Notes: generated from the sequence alone by a model not told the origin. Numbered from the stretch's first letter, positions 25,654 through 34,861 are shown. The stretch: 37,510 nucleotides of DNA from Gemmatimonadota bacterium (GCA_009844885.1 VYAQ01000114.1:1-37510), one strand, 5' to 3'. Made by a program: numbers and translations.

Positions 25654-25722
25654 TCGCGCCTTCGCCAGTGGAGAAAGGTAACGAGCACCTGGCAGTGGGT
25701 GGACGGGCTACCAGGCGCCCCC

Positions 25723-26961
25723 CTACCCCGGCATCCTCCGGAACAGCCGCAGCAGCGACACGAACGCCAGCGCGTACATCACGGCGCCGAGCAGGAACGG
25801 GGCCCCCGCCAGCTCCATCGGCGCATCGGGAGAAGTGAAGTAGCTGAACAGGCCCGCCGTGAAGATCAGCGGCGCCAGAATGCTCGTCAGGCTCATCAGC
25901 GACGTGATGCCCCCCTGCACCTTCCCCTGGTCCTCGGGCGGCACGGTTCCGGCAACCAGGCTCTGGATCGCCGGACCCGCCACCCCGCCGATGGAGCCGA
26001 AGACGATGAATGCGAACAGCATCCACCCCGCAGTGGCGAGTCCGTACCCGAGATACGTGATGACCGCGACGACGAGGCCGTACAGGATCGCCCGGCGTTC
26101 ACCGAGCCTGCCCACAATCGGGCGCACCAGTCCCCCCTGGACGATCGCCGCCATCACCCCGACCAGCATGAGCGAGAATCCGTTCATCTGCTCGTCCCAG
26201 CCGAACTTGTGGCCCGTGTAGAGGACCCAGACCGTCTCGAGGCCGCGCTGCGCCAGCACGACGAATACGAACGCGGCCGTGAGGCCGGCGACCAGGGGAT
26301 AGGAGCCGAGCACGTAGAGGCTGCCGACCGGGTTCGCCTTCCTCCAGCTGAACGCATCCCGCTTTTCCGGCGGCAGCGACTCGGGCAGCACGAAGAAGCC
26401 ATAGAGCCAGTTCACCAGCGCAAGCCCCGCCGAGACGAAGAAGGGAAGCCGCAGGTCGATGCCACCGAGGATGCCGCCCAGGCCCGGGCCGAAGATGAAG
26501 CCCAGGCCAAAGGCCACGCCGATCAGCCCGAAGTTGCGCGCGCGGTCCTCCGGCTTCGATACATCGGCGATGTAGGCGTTGGCGGTGGTGATGCTCGCCC
26601 CCATCACGCCGGCGATCAGGCGTCCCACGAAGAGCCAGGCCAGCGAGGGCGCATACCCCATGATGATGTAGTCCACACCGAGCCCGAACAGCGAGATCAG
26701 GATCACGGGCCTGCGCCCCACGCGGTCGGACAGCGCGCCCAGCACCGGCGCGAAGATGAACTGCGTGAGCGCGTAGGTGGCGGCCAGGACTCCGAACCAG
26801 CGGCCGGCCAGCGGTGTGCTGCCTCCGGCGAACTCCTTGATCAGCTCGGGCAGAATGGGGATGATGATCCCTATCCCCAGCACGTCGATGAACACCGTGA
26901 TGAGGATGAAGATCATGGCGGCCTGGCGACCGCGTCCCGGTACCGGCAAGAGCGCCTCCAC
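25723..26961 (-). CDS. MFS drug transporter, Tet/TCR type
   Basis: 412 residues from a GTG at 26961. About twelve hydrophobic helices; motif A GALSDRVGRRPVIL follows TM2, LFVGRLIAGVMGASITTANAYIADV is the TM4-5 region with its conserved Arg, and the central loop holds ESLPPEKRDAFSW. This pattern is that of tetracycline-type drug/proton antiporters of the inner membrane. The GTG gives a usual N-terminal tail before TM1 (ILITVFIDVLGIGIIIPILPEL); the ATG at 26916 would begin inside TM1. It is the first gene of the - strand run that leads into the peptide cluster, so it may be a self-resistance pump (inference); it could also be an independent gene. Substrate unknown. Confidence 0.9.
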   Translation of the reverse strand: MEALLPVPGRGRQAAMIFILITVFIDVLGIGIIIPILPELIKEFAGGSTPLAGRWFGVLAATYALTQFIFAPVLGALSDRVGRRPVILISLFGLGVDYIIMGYAPSLAWLFVGRLIAGVMGASITTANAYIADVSKPEDRARNFGLIGVAFGLGFIFGPGLGGILGGIDLRLPFFVSAGLALVNWLYGFFVLPESLPPEKRDAFSWRKANPVGSLYVLGSYPLVAGLTAAFVFVVLAQRGLETVWVLYTGHKFGWDEQMNGFSLMLVGVMAAIVQGGLVRPIVGRLGERRAILYGLVVAVITYLGYGLATAGWMLFAFIVFGSIGGVAGPAIQSLVAGTVPPEDQGKVQGGITSLMSLTSILAPLIFTAGLFSYFTSPDAPMELAGAPFLLGAVMYALAFVSLLRLFRRMPG

Positions 26962-27059
26962 GCGATAGTTCAGGAAGGAGCATAGCAGACCCTGACTGCC
27001 GGCGCGCCCTCCGGCTCTCCCGGAGCTGGCCGGATCGAACCCCTGAGAATCCCATCCGC

Positions 27060-27779
27060 ATGGACTTCGAGACCTTCGAAACGCAATCGCGCCGAATCTA
27101 CGAGAGCATTCCGAAGGCCTACCGGGAGGGCGTCGACGGTTTGACCGTACACAGGGCCGCACTCCCCCATCCACGCTTTCCCGGCGTCTACACGCTCGGA
27201 GAATGCCTGACCGAGTCCTATCCGTCGAGCTGGGACGGACCCGACACCCTGCGGTCCCAGGTCCTGCTGCACTGGGGGTCCTTCCGGGCGCTGGCCGCCG
27301 TCGACCCGACATTCGACTGGAACGAACAGATCTGGGAGACCCTGACCCACGAGCTGCGTCACCACCTCGAATCGCTCGCCGACACCGACGACCTGCTGGG
27401 TGTGGACTACGCGATGGAACACACGTTCCAACGCCATCAGGGACTGGACTTCGACCCCGGCTACTACCGGCACGGCGACCGCCTGGCCCCGGGCATCTAC
27501 GCCGTCGAGGACGAAGTGTATATCGAGCAGTTCTGGAAGCGCGCCGACTTCGCGCGTGCGCCCGAGATCCGCTTCTCGTGGGCGGGGCGCAGCTACGGCA
27601 TCGGCCATCCCGGGGAACTCGGCGACTTCCACTTCATTCGAATCGTGGACGGGATTCCGGCCCCTCCGTACCTTGAGCTGGTACTGGTGCGCAGGTCTTC
27701 CTGGCTGAAGCGGACCCGGGCCGCACTGAGGCGGGAGGACATCGAGGTCTTCGAGTCCGGGGCGGAGGCGCGGGAGTGA
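27060..27779 (+). CDS. Zincin-like metallopeptidase family protein
   Basis: 239 residues, no signal peptide or membrane helix. The N-terminal half fits the minimal metallopeptidase (MMP-like, Pfam zincin_1) fold: FETQSRRIYESIPKAYREGVDGLTV, then PGVYTLGE..., SQVLLHWGSF, and the metal site TLTHELRHHLE with H-E-x-x-H at 97-101. The C-terminal hundred residues (YGIGHPGELGDFHFIRIVDG and on) are not known to me. Proteins of this group are often small and cytosolic with unknown substrates. It diverges from the MFS pump across 98 bases; no clear ribosome site precedes the ATG. Confidence 0.8.
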   Translation: MDFETFETQSRRIYESIPKAYREGVDGLTVHRAALPHPRFPGVYTLGECLTESYPSSWDGPDTLRSQVLLHWGSFRALAAVDPTFDWNEQIWETLTHELRHHLESLADTDDLLGVDYAMEHTFQRHQGLDFDPGYYRHGDRLAPGIYAVEDEVYIEQFWKRADFARAPEIRFSWAGRSYGIGHPGELGDFHFIRIVDGIPAPPYLELVLVRRSSWLKRTRAALRREDIEVFESGAEARE

Positions 27780-27848
27780 AGAGAACCCCGGTGCCACCTG
27801 CGGTGTAGACGACATAGGCCGATGTACTCCCACAACCCGAAAGGGCCC

Positions 27849-28478
27849 ATGATGACGCGGACACGCTCACGACGAGGCGAAGGCTTTCACTTGCACTTCC
27901 GGATTCTGGCCGTCGCGGCCGTGGCGGTTGCGGTCGGGTCCGCAGGCTGCGCTTCGGGCTCGTCCGGCTCGCCGAACGCCGGGAATGACCGGCCCGTGGT
28001 CCCGGGCGAACGCCGCACCATCCTGCGCGTCGGCAACTACGAGCGCCTGGAGATCTTCAACGAGCCGGGGGTCGGCGTGCGCACGATCGGCGTGGCGGCC
28101 GAACTGGCCTGGCGGGCTCTCGGAGGCGTCTACGGCGAGTTGGGCATCCCGGTGACGTCATCCAACCCGCAGACCATGGAACTGGGGAATCCCGGCTACA
28201 GCGCCCGGCGCGTCGGCGGGGACCGCATGAACACGTTCGTCGACTGCGGCAGCGGCCTTGCGGGACCCATGGCCAACCTGTACGACGTCACCCTGACCGT
28301 ATCGACCAGGCTTACCGCCAAGGGGCCCCAGAGCACCGAAGTGCTGACCATTGTCGACGCTTTCGGGGAGCCTCGCGCCGTGAGCGGCAACATGGTCCAC
28401 TGCCAGTCACGCGGGGTGCTTGAGTTGCGGGTCGCCCAGGAGGTTGCGGAAGCGCTGGGGATTACGCCGTCGCCCTGA
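27849..28478 (+). CDS. Hypothetical lipoprotein
   Basis: 209 residues. A basic N terminus (TRTRSRRGEG) and a hydrophobic stretch (FRILAVAAVAVAVGSAGC) end in a lipobox with the lipid cysteine near residue 36, so it is probably membrane-anchored outside the cytoplasm. The mature part has no domain I recognise; strand-like segments (RTILRVGNYERLEIF, LYDVTLTVSTRL) and two cysteines, FVDCGSG and VHCQSRG, that might pair. The ATG at 27849 has a GAAAGGG a few bases before it; 27822 is an in-frame alternative without one. The gene ends 30 bases before the convergent ankyrin gene. Confidence 0.7.
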   Translation: MMTRTRSRRGEGFHLHFRILAVAAVAVAVGSAGCASGSSGSPNAGNDRPVVPGERRTILRVGNYERLEIFNEPGVGVRTIGVAAELAWRALGGVYGELGIPVTSSNPQTMELGNPGYSARRVGGDRMNTFVDCGSGLAGPMANLYDVTLTVSTRLTAKGPQSTEVLTIVDAFGEPRAVSGNMVHCQSRGVLELRVAQEVAEALGITPSP

Positions 28479-28508
28479 GAAGATCCTTGAGCGGGACCTG
28501 AAGCGGGC

Positions 28509-30818
28509 TCAGCAGGACAGGCACTTGTGGTTGTTCTTCGACCCGAGGTCCTCCAGGAGCGCGACCGTCGCCGGGAAGGGCTGAAGGCGCTGGATCGGGC
28601 CGTTGGCCATGTCCGCCGTCGTCTGGCCCCTGCGGCTCACCACCGTGACATCCGCGCCGTGTTCGACCAGGTACAGAACCAGCCCGTTGTCGCCCCGGGA
28701 AGCGGCATGGTGCAGCGCGGTATAGGCGTTCGCATCGCGCACGTTGACCTCGGCGCCGCACTCCTCGACCAGGAATCTCACGGCCGCCAGCCAGTTGTCC
28801 GGAACGTGGCGGTGCGCATTGCCCGCGAAGGACTGACCGTACCCGACGCCCGACGCCGCATGGATCGGGTAGATGTGGGGTTCTCCGACCGGGACGGGCG
28901 GCACGCCTGACGAGTCCTCCTCCGCGTCGTTCGCACCCGGGCGGGGTTCTTCGCCTCCCTCGGCAACGGGCTCCGCTTCCGCATTGCCCTTGGTGGGGGC
29001 GGGCTCGCTCTCGATCGCCTCGGCAGCCTTCGCACCCTCGGGCTTCGGGGCTTCGGTCACTTCGTCCGCCTCCGCTTCGCCCTGCCCCTCTCCCTCCGCG
29101 GCCTTCTCCCCGTCCTGCTCCGCCTTTTCCTCTTCCTGCTCGGAGGCGGGTGGACGTCGGCGGCGCTGCGGAGGCTTCATGGTGGCGATGTTCGGGTCCG
29201 CACCGTGCTCCTTGAGCAGTCGCATGGCGTCCACGTCGAGCGCGTAGGCGGCGCGCCAGAACGGCGTCGCTCCCTGCAGGTTGATCCCGCTGCCGCGGAG
29301 CACCCCGAAGGTGTACTCCATGTACCAGAGGTGACTCTTGAGGCGCGTGTTCGGGTCCGCTCCGGCATCGAGCAGGGCCTCCAACACGTTCAGGTGGGTC
29401 GCGGTCTGCTGTTCATGCTCGGTGGGATGCGCGTACGACGCCCGCGGCGCCCACTGGCGCTCAAGCACGGCGAACAGCGGCGTGGCGCCGGCCGTGCTGG
29501 CCGCATTAGGGTCGGCGCCACGGTCAATCAGCCACAGTGCCAGGTCGAACTGCCCGTTAACAGCCGCCATGAGCAGGGGAGTCGTCCCGTCGCCTTCGGA
29601 CGGCTGGTCGATGTCGGCTCCCCCCGCGAGCAGGGCTTCGGCGGCCGCCCTGTGGCCCTGCCGGACCGCGTGAAGAAGCGGCGTGAGCCCGCCCCACGAA
29701 CCGACGAGCTGCGCATAGGACATGGGTCGCGGCTCTTCGTCGGCGGGGGACTCGGCACCGGTGGTGTCGGACTCGGCGGCCGCGGTCTCGGGGGGCTCGA
29801 CAGCGGGATCGTCTGCCGCAACCTCCTCGCCCTCCTCGCCCTCCTCGCCCTCCTCGGCGTCTTCACCTTCCTCGTCTTCACCTTCCTCGTCCTCCTCGCC
29901 CTCCTCGGCGCTGTCGCCCTCCTCAGCCTGCTCGTTGTCGTCCGCGGGATCGGGAACGTCCGGCCACTTGCGCTGGATCTCACGGGACGCTTCGATCGCC
30001 GCCTGCACCTGGCGTGGAGTCGGCTGCCAGTCCGTGCCTCCCCCCTCCTTCTCCTTGAACGCCGCCAGGAACTCGCCGAGCCGCCTCTCGGCGGCCTGAT
30101 CCGCGTCGGCGCGCTCCTCTACGTCGACCGAATACGCTGCCAGCGCAGGGTCCGCGCCAGCGTTCAGCAGCGCGCGAATGGCATCGGTGCGGTTGTTGGC
30201 CGCGGCAAAAATCAGCGGCGTCTGGCCCCACGCCGCCTCGCGCGCGTTCACGTCGGCCCCCGCCTTCACGAGGCCATCGATCACCGATGGATCCCCGGCG
30301 CCCGCCGCCAGGTGCAGTGCCGACGCACCCGAATTGGTCGTGCGCGCCTCCGGATCGGCGCCCGCGTCCAACAGGAGCGTCACGACCTGTCCGTGCGCGG
30401 CGCGCGCGGCCAGGTGAAGCGGCGTGTAGTGCCCGATCCGGGTGCCGGCGTCGACTCTCGCACCCGCGTACAGGAGCACCTCGGCCAGTTCGCGGTTCCC
30501 GCGTTCGGCCGCCCAGTGCAACGCGGTCATCCCGTCTCCCTGGGCGGCATTCACGTCGGCCCCGTCGCGCAGCAGAAGCCGCACGGCGGCCAGGTCCCCG
30601 CGCTGCGCGGCATCGGCCACCGGCGAGTCGGGGTTGGCGCGCACGGCCATCTCTGCGACCGGTGAGGATGGCGCGCCGACCGCCGCCGATTCGCCCGCCG
30701 CCAACTCGACCACCGCGAATCCTCCGAGCGCCGGCACCGGTGCCACCAGGCAAATCGCGAGCCGCCACGCACGACCGGCCCCGTTCATCCCGCCGACCGC
30801 CCCTCCGGCCCGGTTCAT
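28509..30818 (-). CDS. Ankyrin-repeat protein with acidic linkers, exported
   Basis: 769 residues. A hydrophobic N-terminal segment (WRLAICLVAPVPALGGFAVVELAAG) suggests export. Residues about 65-230 hold four to five ankyrin repeats (for example DGMTALHWAAERGNRELAEVLL and HYTPLHLAARAAHG). A Glu/Gly/Asp-rich linker follows (about 300-375), then more repeats (WGGLTPLLHAVRQGHRAAAEALL, TTPLLMAAVNGQFDLALWLI and others), a second charged Glu/Ala/Pro linker, and two final repeats (AYTALHHAASRGDNGLVLYLVEHGAD). The tail ends in HKCLSC. Its ATG overlaps the stop of the DUF1552 gene by four bases, so it belongs to the DUF1592-DUF1552 operon. Ankyrin repeats bind proteins; the partner may be one of the operon products (inference). 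Confidence 0.88.
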   Translation of the reverse strand: MNRAGGAVGGMNGAGRAWRLAICLVAPVPALGGFAVVELAAGESAAVGAPSSPVAEMAVRANPDSPVADAAQRGDLAAVRLLLRDGADVNAAQGDGMTALHWAAERGNRELAEVLLYAGARVDAGTRIGHYTPLHLAARAAHGQVVTLLLDAGADPEARTTNSGASALHLAAGAGDPSVIDGLVKAGADVNAREAAWGQTPLIFAAANNRTDAIRALLNAGADPALAAYSVDVEERADADQAAERRLGEFLAAFKEKEGGGTDWQPTPRQVQAAIEASREIQRKWPDVPDPADDNEQAEEGDSAEEGEEDEEGEDEEGEDAEEGEEGEEGEEVAADDPAVEPPETAAAESDTTGAESPADEEPRPMSYAQLVGSWGGLTPLLHAVRQGHRAAAEALLAGGADIDQPSEGDGTTPLLMAAVNGQFDLALWLIDRGADPNAASTAGATPLFAVLERQWAPRASYAHPTEHEQQTATHLNVLEALLDAGADPNTRLKSHLWYMEYTFGVLRGSGINLQGATPFWRAAYALDVDAMRLLKEHGADPNIATMKPPQRRRRPPASEQEEEKAEQDGEKAAEGEGQGEAEADEVTEAPKPEGAKAAEAIESEPAPTKGNAEAEPVAEGGEEPRPGANDAEEDSSGVPPVPVGEPHIYPIHAASGVGYGQSFAGNAHRHVPDNWLAAVRFLVEECGAEVNVRDANAYTALHHAASRGDNGLVLYLVEHGADVTVVSRRGQTTADMANGPIQRLQPFPATVALLEDLGSKNNHKCLSC
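29822..29928 (-). repeat. In-frame 9-base tandem repeat coding an acidic run
   Basis: Repeated CTCCTCGCC-like units on the + strand (GGCGAGGAG on the coding strand) give Glu-Glu-Gly/Asp triplets in the ankyrin protein. Units are near-identical at 29822-29857 and more varied after. Such repeats are prone to slippage, and changes of whole units keep the frame. Confidence 0.75.
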
Positions 30819-32227
30819 GACCCCGTCGCGGCCTCCGCGGGCGTCGCCAGCGAGAACTCGCCCGTCGCGTCGCCGAACCGCTCCAGCTGGTCATGGCCCA
30901 GCCGATGCAGCAGCGTCGTGAAGACATTGGCCATCGGCGTTCCCGCGACCGCCTTCAGATGCACGCCGCCTTCCAGCAGGCCGTTGGCGCCGCCCATCAA
31001 AACGAGCGGACAGCGGCGGTGGTTGTGCAGGTTGGCGTCGCCCATCGGAGAGCCCCAGATGATCATGGACTGATCCAGCAGGCTGGAGTCCCCGTCCATG
31101 GTCTCCTGCAACCGCTCGAGGAAGTACGCCAGCTGCCCCGTGCGGTACTGACAGATCCGGTTGAACTCGAGGATGTTCTTCTCCCTGCCCCCGTGGTGCG
31201 AAGCAGGATGGAAGGGCCGGTCCGACCCGCTCTCCGGGAAGACGCGATTGGATGCGTCGCGCCCGGTCTTGAAGGCCACGACCCTTGTCGTGTCGGTCTG
31301 GAAGGCGAGCACCTGCAGGTCGACCATGAGCCGCATGTGCTCGCTGAAGGAATCCGGCACCCCCGGAGGCGCACCCGGAAGCTCCCGGGGCTCACCGCTG
31401 GTGTTGCGCGCCTCGACCTGCTGGATCCGCCGTTCGATCTCCCGCACGCTTTCCAGATAGCGGTCGACGCGGCGACGGTCCACGGCGCCCAGTTCGCGCC
31501 TGATGTCGGCCACCTCGCCCACCACCCAGTCCAGAATGCTCCTGTGCGTGTGCCTCCGTCGCGCGCGCTCCTCGGCGGTGCCTCCCGCACCGAAGAGCAT
31601 GTCGAACGCGGTGCGGGGGCTGCGGATCATCGGGAGCGGCGTCGAGGGCGTCGCCCAGCTGATCGAGTCCGTGTATGCGCACGAGTAGTTGTAGTCGCAA
31701 CCGCCCCCCTTGTCGGTCCGCTCGATACAGAGCTGAAGCGAGGGAAGCGCGGTTTCCCGACCGAACCGCTGAGCGTGCAGCTGGTCCAGCGACGTGCCGC
31801 AGTAGAGGTCCGAACCCTGCGTCTGTTTCGGGTGCGCCTGCGTGAGGAACACCGCGCTCGACCGGAAATGGTCGCCACCCACCTCCTGCGCCTCGAAGGC
31901 CTCCGCCATGCGCACGTCGGTGTTGCTCACGATGGTCATGTAGTCCCGCCAGGGCTCAAGCGCCTTGAGGACGTTGGCGTCGACCAGCTCGAAGTCGCGG
32001 CCCGCGGCGGCAGGTGCGAAGAGGTCCTGCTCGGCACCCCACTCGTTGCAGCCGGCCACGCCGTGGACCTCCTCGATGCAGATCAGCCGCGTGGGCCGGT
32101 CGGTGAGGGACGCCGCGCGCAACCGCCCCGCCGGGAACATCGCGTCCAGCAAGGGAAGCGCAACCGTCGCGCCCGCGCCCCGCAGGAAGGTCCTGCGCGG
32201 CACCGATCTGGAGGTCAGGAAGTGCAT
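30815..32227 (-). CDS. DUF1552 family protein, Tat-exported
   Basis: 470 residues. The N terminus SVPRRTFLRGAGATVALPLLDAM (from residue 8) is a twin-arginine signal, so it is folded in the cytoplasm before export. The body matches DUF1552: GVAGCNEWGAEQDLF..., the VGGDHFRSSAVFLTQAHP stretch, LESVREIERRIQQVE, and the LEFNRICQYRTGQLAYFLERL region near the end. Members occur beside DUF1592-type cytochrome proteins in Planctomycetota, Acidobacteriota and Gemmatimonadota; biochemical role is not established. Here it follows the DUF1592 gene by 39 bases and overlaps the ankyrin gene by four, so the three form one unit. Confidence 0.92.
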   Translation of the reverse strand: MHFLTSRSVPRRTFLRGAGATVALPLLDAMFPAGRLRAASLTDRPTRLICIEEVHGVAGCNEWGAEQDLFAPAAAGRDFELVDANVLKALEPWRDYMTIVSNTDVRMAEAFEAQEVGGDHFRSSAVFLTQAHPKQTQGSDLYCGTSLDQLHAQRFGRETALPSLQLCIERTDKGGGCDYNYSCAYTDSISWATPSTPLPMIRSPRTAFDMLFGAGGTAEERARRRHTHRSILDWVVGEVADIRRELGAVDRRRVDRYLESVREIERRIQQVEARNTSGEPRELPGAPPGVPDSFSEHMRLMVDLQVLAFQTDTTRVVAFKTGRDASNRVFPESGSDRPFHPASHHGGREKNILEFNRICQYRTGQLAYFLERLQETMDGDSSLLDQSMIIWGSPMGDANLHNHRRCPLVLMGGANGLLEGGVHLKAVAGTPMANVFTTLLHRLGHDQLERFGDATGEFSLATPAEAATGS

Positions 32228-32266
32228 GTCGGCTCCGTGTCTCTGCTATGCTTCCGACCTCGGAAT

Positions 32267-34708
32267 CTAGCGGTCCATGGATGAGCCCGCACGCGCCTGC
32301 CTCATTCGGAAAGCGTCGCTGCCCACCACCCCCAGGATGAACGAAGACATGCGGAAGTCATCTTCCGCCGCGGCCCTGGCGATCGCGCGCACGGCGGGCT
32401 GGTCGCGGTAGTCGATCGAGCGCCCGAGCGCGTATGCCATGAGGTTCCGGGTGAAGTTGCGAACCAGGGGAATCGGGCGCTTGAGCAGGACCTCGGACAG
32501 GTCGCGTGCGCTGCCGATGGGTGTGCCGTCGTAGAATGTTCCCCGCGTGTCGAGCACGCTCCCCTGCTCCCGCACGCGCCAGCGGCCCGTCACGTCGAAG
32601 TTGTCGAGCGCCAGCCCGATCGGGTCGATGAAGTTGTGGCACGACGAGCACGCCGGGTTGGCGCGATGCTCCTCGAGGCGCTCGCGCGTCGTCCGGACTC
32701 GGCCGTCCCGGGCGCCCTCCGTCTCCTCCAGTTCGGGGATGTCCGGAGGAGGTGGAGGTGGAGGCGTGCCCATCAGCACCTCCATGACCCACTTGCCCCG
32801 CAGGACCGGGGATGTGCGGTTCCCGAAGGACGTCTGTACGAGCATGCTCCCGTGCCCCAGCACCCCGCGCCGCCGGTCGTCCAGGTACGCGACGCGCCGG
32901 AATGCCTCGCCGCGCACGCCGTCGATGCCGTAGTGCCGCGCGAGCCGCTCGTTCAGGAACGTGTAGTCCGCGCCGTACAACTCGATGAGACTCCGGTCTC
33001 CACGTATGAGATCGAGGAAGAAGAGCTCGGTCTCCCGCCGCATGGCGTCGGCCAGCTGCCGGCTGTAATTGGGGAAACGGAAGGCGTCGGGCTCGACGTT
33101 CTCCAGGTCCTGCAGACGCAGCCACATCGCGGCAAAGCGCGTCGCCAGCGCTTCGGAACGCGGGTCCGCGAGCATGCGCCGTGCCTGTGCCTCGAGGACG
33201 GACGGGTCGGAAAGCCCTCCCTCCCCCGCCACGTCCATGAGCTCCCGGTCCGGCGTGGTGCCCCAGAGGAAGAAGGACAGCCGGGCCGCCAGATCCTCGT
33301 CGGCCAGCGGATACGCCTCGCCCGGACGGACGCCGCCGGGTTCGCGCTCCATGCGGAAGAGAAAGTGGGGGGAGGAAAGTATGGCTTCCAATGACGTCCG
33401 TATACCGGCCTCGAAGCCGCCCTCCTGGGAACCGATCCGGTAAAAGTCGAGAAGGTCGTCCACTTCGTCGCGGTCGAGGTCGCGGCCGTAGGCGTCGACC
33501 GCCAGCCGGGACACGATTTCGCGGGCGCAGGGCAGCGCCTCGGCGGGGCTCGTGGGCCGGCACGTGAAGACGCGCCGCCGCGCCTCGAAGTCGGACACGC
33601 CCGTGGGGTTGTGCGGGCCTTCGAGGGTCAGGCTCATGAGGTGGGGGACGGAGGTCGTCCCGTAGCTGGTCTCCGTTCCCGTGAGCGACCAGTCGTTGGG
33701 ACGGATGAGGTCTTCGTACGGTCCGTCCATCTGGCGCACGAACGCCGCCGTCACCCGATGCTCTCCCGCGCGCACCAGCACCGGGTCGGTTCGGAAGGGG
33801 AAGTCCTTGCGACCCTGGAAGTCGATGTCCCCGCCGTAGCGGAGCAGCGCGACCCGCTCGCCGTCGACCGAGATGTCGATGTCGTGATAGCGCTCGCCCC
33901 ATCCGGACATGAAGGACATGTCGAAGGTGTACTCACCGTCGGCCGGAAAGGAGTGGAGCACGCTGATCCCGCCCCGTGTGCCGAACGGCGCCCCCTCGAC
34001 GCGTTCCCACTCGTGCTGGGAGACGGTCGGCGGATTGGTGTACGTGACAGAGGACGCCGCCGCGTCGCGGTCGCCTACGGCGCGCCGCGCGACCTCGCTG
34101 GCCGCGTTCAGATATGCGTCCATCAGGGTGGCCGACAGCGTCTGCGCATCGGCGTTGTTGTCGAAGCCGGCCGTGATCCGGTCCTGCGGCAGCCACTCCG
34201 CCGGGTCGATGGTGAGCCCGAACAGGTCGTACACGACGCGCGCGTACTCGGCACGGTTCAGGCGCTGGAAGGGCCGTGTGCCCGGCCGGGGGCGCTCTGC
34301 GGCAGCCTCGTCGATCACGTCCTCCATCAATTGAGCCAGCGCGGCCACCGTGTCGGCAGGCGGACGGCGGACCCCGGGCGGCGGCATCATGCCGGCGCGC
34401 AGCTTGCGGATCATGCGCTCCGCGGTCTCGGCGTCCTCGTCGGCGCGGGTGACGTCGAAGCCCTCCAGCGTCAGGTTGCCCAGCAGCCGGCGCTCGTTGT
34501 GGCACCGGGTGCAGTACCGTTCGACGACCTCGACAAGCGCCGCGGGGTCGGAAGCGGGAAGCGGCTGGACGGGCGCGGCAGGCACTGGAGCGGGTCCCTG
34601 GAGCGTATGCGGAGATCCGGCAAGCGAATGCACCGCAACGGGTGTCGCGTACGTCCCCGCAACCAGGGTGGCGCCGCCCAGAGCGGCGAGAAGGAAGGCC
34701 TTCTTCAT
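32267..34708 (-). CDS. DUF1587/DUF1592/DUF1588/DUF1585 planctomycete-type cytochrome protein
   Basis: 813 residues. Signal peptide (MKKAFLLAALGGATLVAGTYA), then a c-type haem site CTRCH (66-70) in a VVERYCTRCHNERRLLGNLTLEGF context. Domain order after it: DUF1587 (RPFQRLNRAEYARVVYDLFGL), a carbohydrate-binding-like beta section (about 230-350), DUF1595/1592 (ARLSFFLWGTTPDRELMDVA; LADAMRRETELFFLDLI), DUF1588 (LGHGSMLVQTSFGNRTSPVLRGKWV; second CxxCH in NPACSSCHNFIDPIG) and DUF1585 (NFTRNLMAYALGRSIDYRD). The start at 34708 is chosen for its signal peptide; the ATG further up has none. Such proteins are thought to be periplasmic redox enzymes on polymers, but no substrate is proven. First gene of the three-gene operon. 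Confidence 0.93.
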   Translation of the reverse strand: MKKAFLLAALGGATLVAGTYATPVAVHSLAGSPHTLQGPAPVPAAPVQPLPASDPAALVEVVERYCTRCHNERRLLGNLTLEGFDVTRADEDAETAERMIRKLRAGMMPPPGVRRPPADTVAALAQLMEDVIDEAAAERPRPGTRPFQRLNRAEYARVVYDLFGLTIDPAEWLPQDRITAGFDNNADAQTLSATLMDAYLNAASEVARRAVGDRDAAASSVTYTNPPTVSQHEWERVEGAPFGTRGGISVLHSFPADGEYTFDMSFMSGWGERYHDIDISVDGERVALLRYGGDIDFQGRKDFPFRTDPVLVRAGEHRVTAAFVRQMDGPYEDLIRPNDWSLTGTETSYGTTSVPHLMSLTLEGPHNPTGVSDFEARRRVFTCRPTSPAEALPCAREIVSRLAVDAYGRDLDRDEVDDLLDFYRIGSQEGGFEAGIRTSLEAILSSPHFLFRMEREPGGVRPGEAYPLADEDLAARLSFFLWGTTPDRELMDVAGEGGLSDPSVLEAQARRMLADPRSEALATRFAAMWLRLQDLENVEPDAFRFPNYSRQLADAMRRETELFFLDLIRGDRSLIELYGADYTFLNERLARHYGIDGVRGEAFRRVAYLDDRRRGVLGHGSMLVQTSFGNRTSPVLRGKWVMEVLMGTPPPPPPPDIPELEETEGARDGRVRTTRERLEEHRANPACSSCHNFIDPIGLALDNFDVTGRWRVREQGSVLDTRGTFYDGTPIGSARDLSEVLLKRPIPLVRNFTRNLMAYALGRSIDYRDQPAVRAIARAAAEDDFRMSSFILGVVGSDAFRMRQARAGSSMDR

Positions 34709-34832
34709 TCGCGTTCGTCCCAGCGGCGTGTTGTGGGGGGCCTGACACTGCCAAGGTAGAAACCCCGGCCTGACCTGTCCATTGTCGCCCGGACCGGCAG
34801 CCCATCCAGGCGTTGACACGCTCGGAACCTTT

Positions 34833-34861
34833 TTGACAAGTTATTTGTCGAAACGAATCAT
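34833..34861 (+). promoter_or_regulatory. Promoter with dyad operator for the MerR-like gene
   Basis: TTGACA (34833-34838) is a perfect -35 box; 17 bases on, AATCAT (34856-34861) is a four-of-six -10 box. In the spacer and -35 is the dyad GACAA-GTTAT-TTGTC (34835-34849), extending imperfectly to TTtGACAA/TTTGTCgAA. MerR-type regulators bind between -35 and -10, so self-control by the next gene is likely (inference). Confidence 0.6.

Noticed and set aside
29205-30665. 486-residue + strand open frame opposite the ankyrin gene
   Set aside because: Leu/Val/Gly-Arg composition mirrors the ankyrin repeats on the other strand; no domain or ribosome site.
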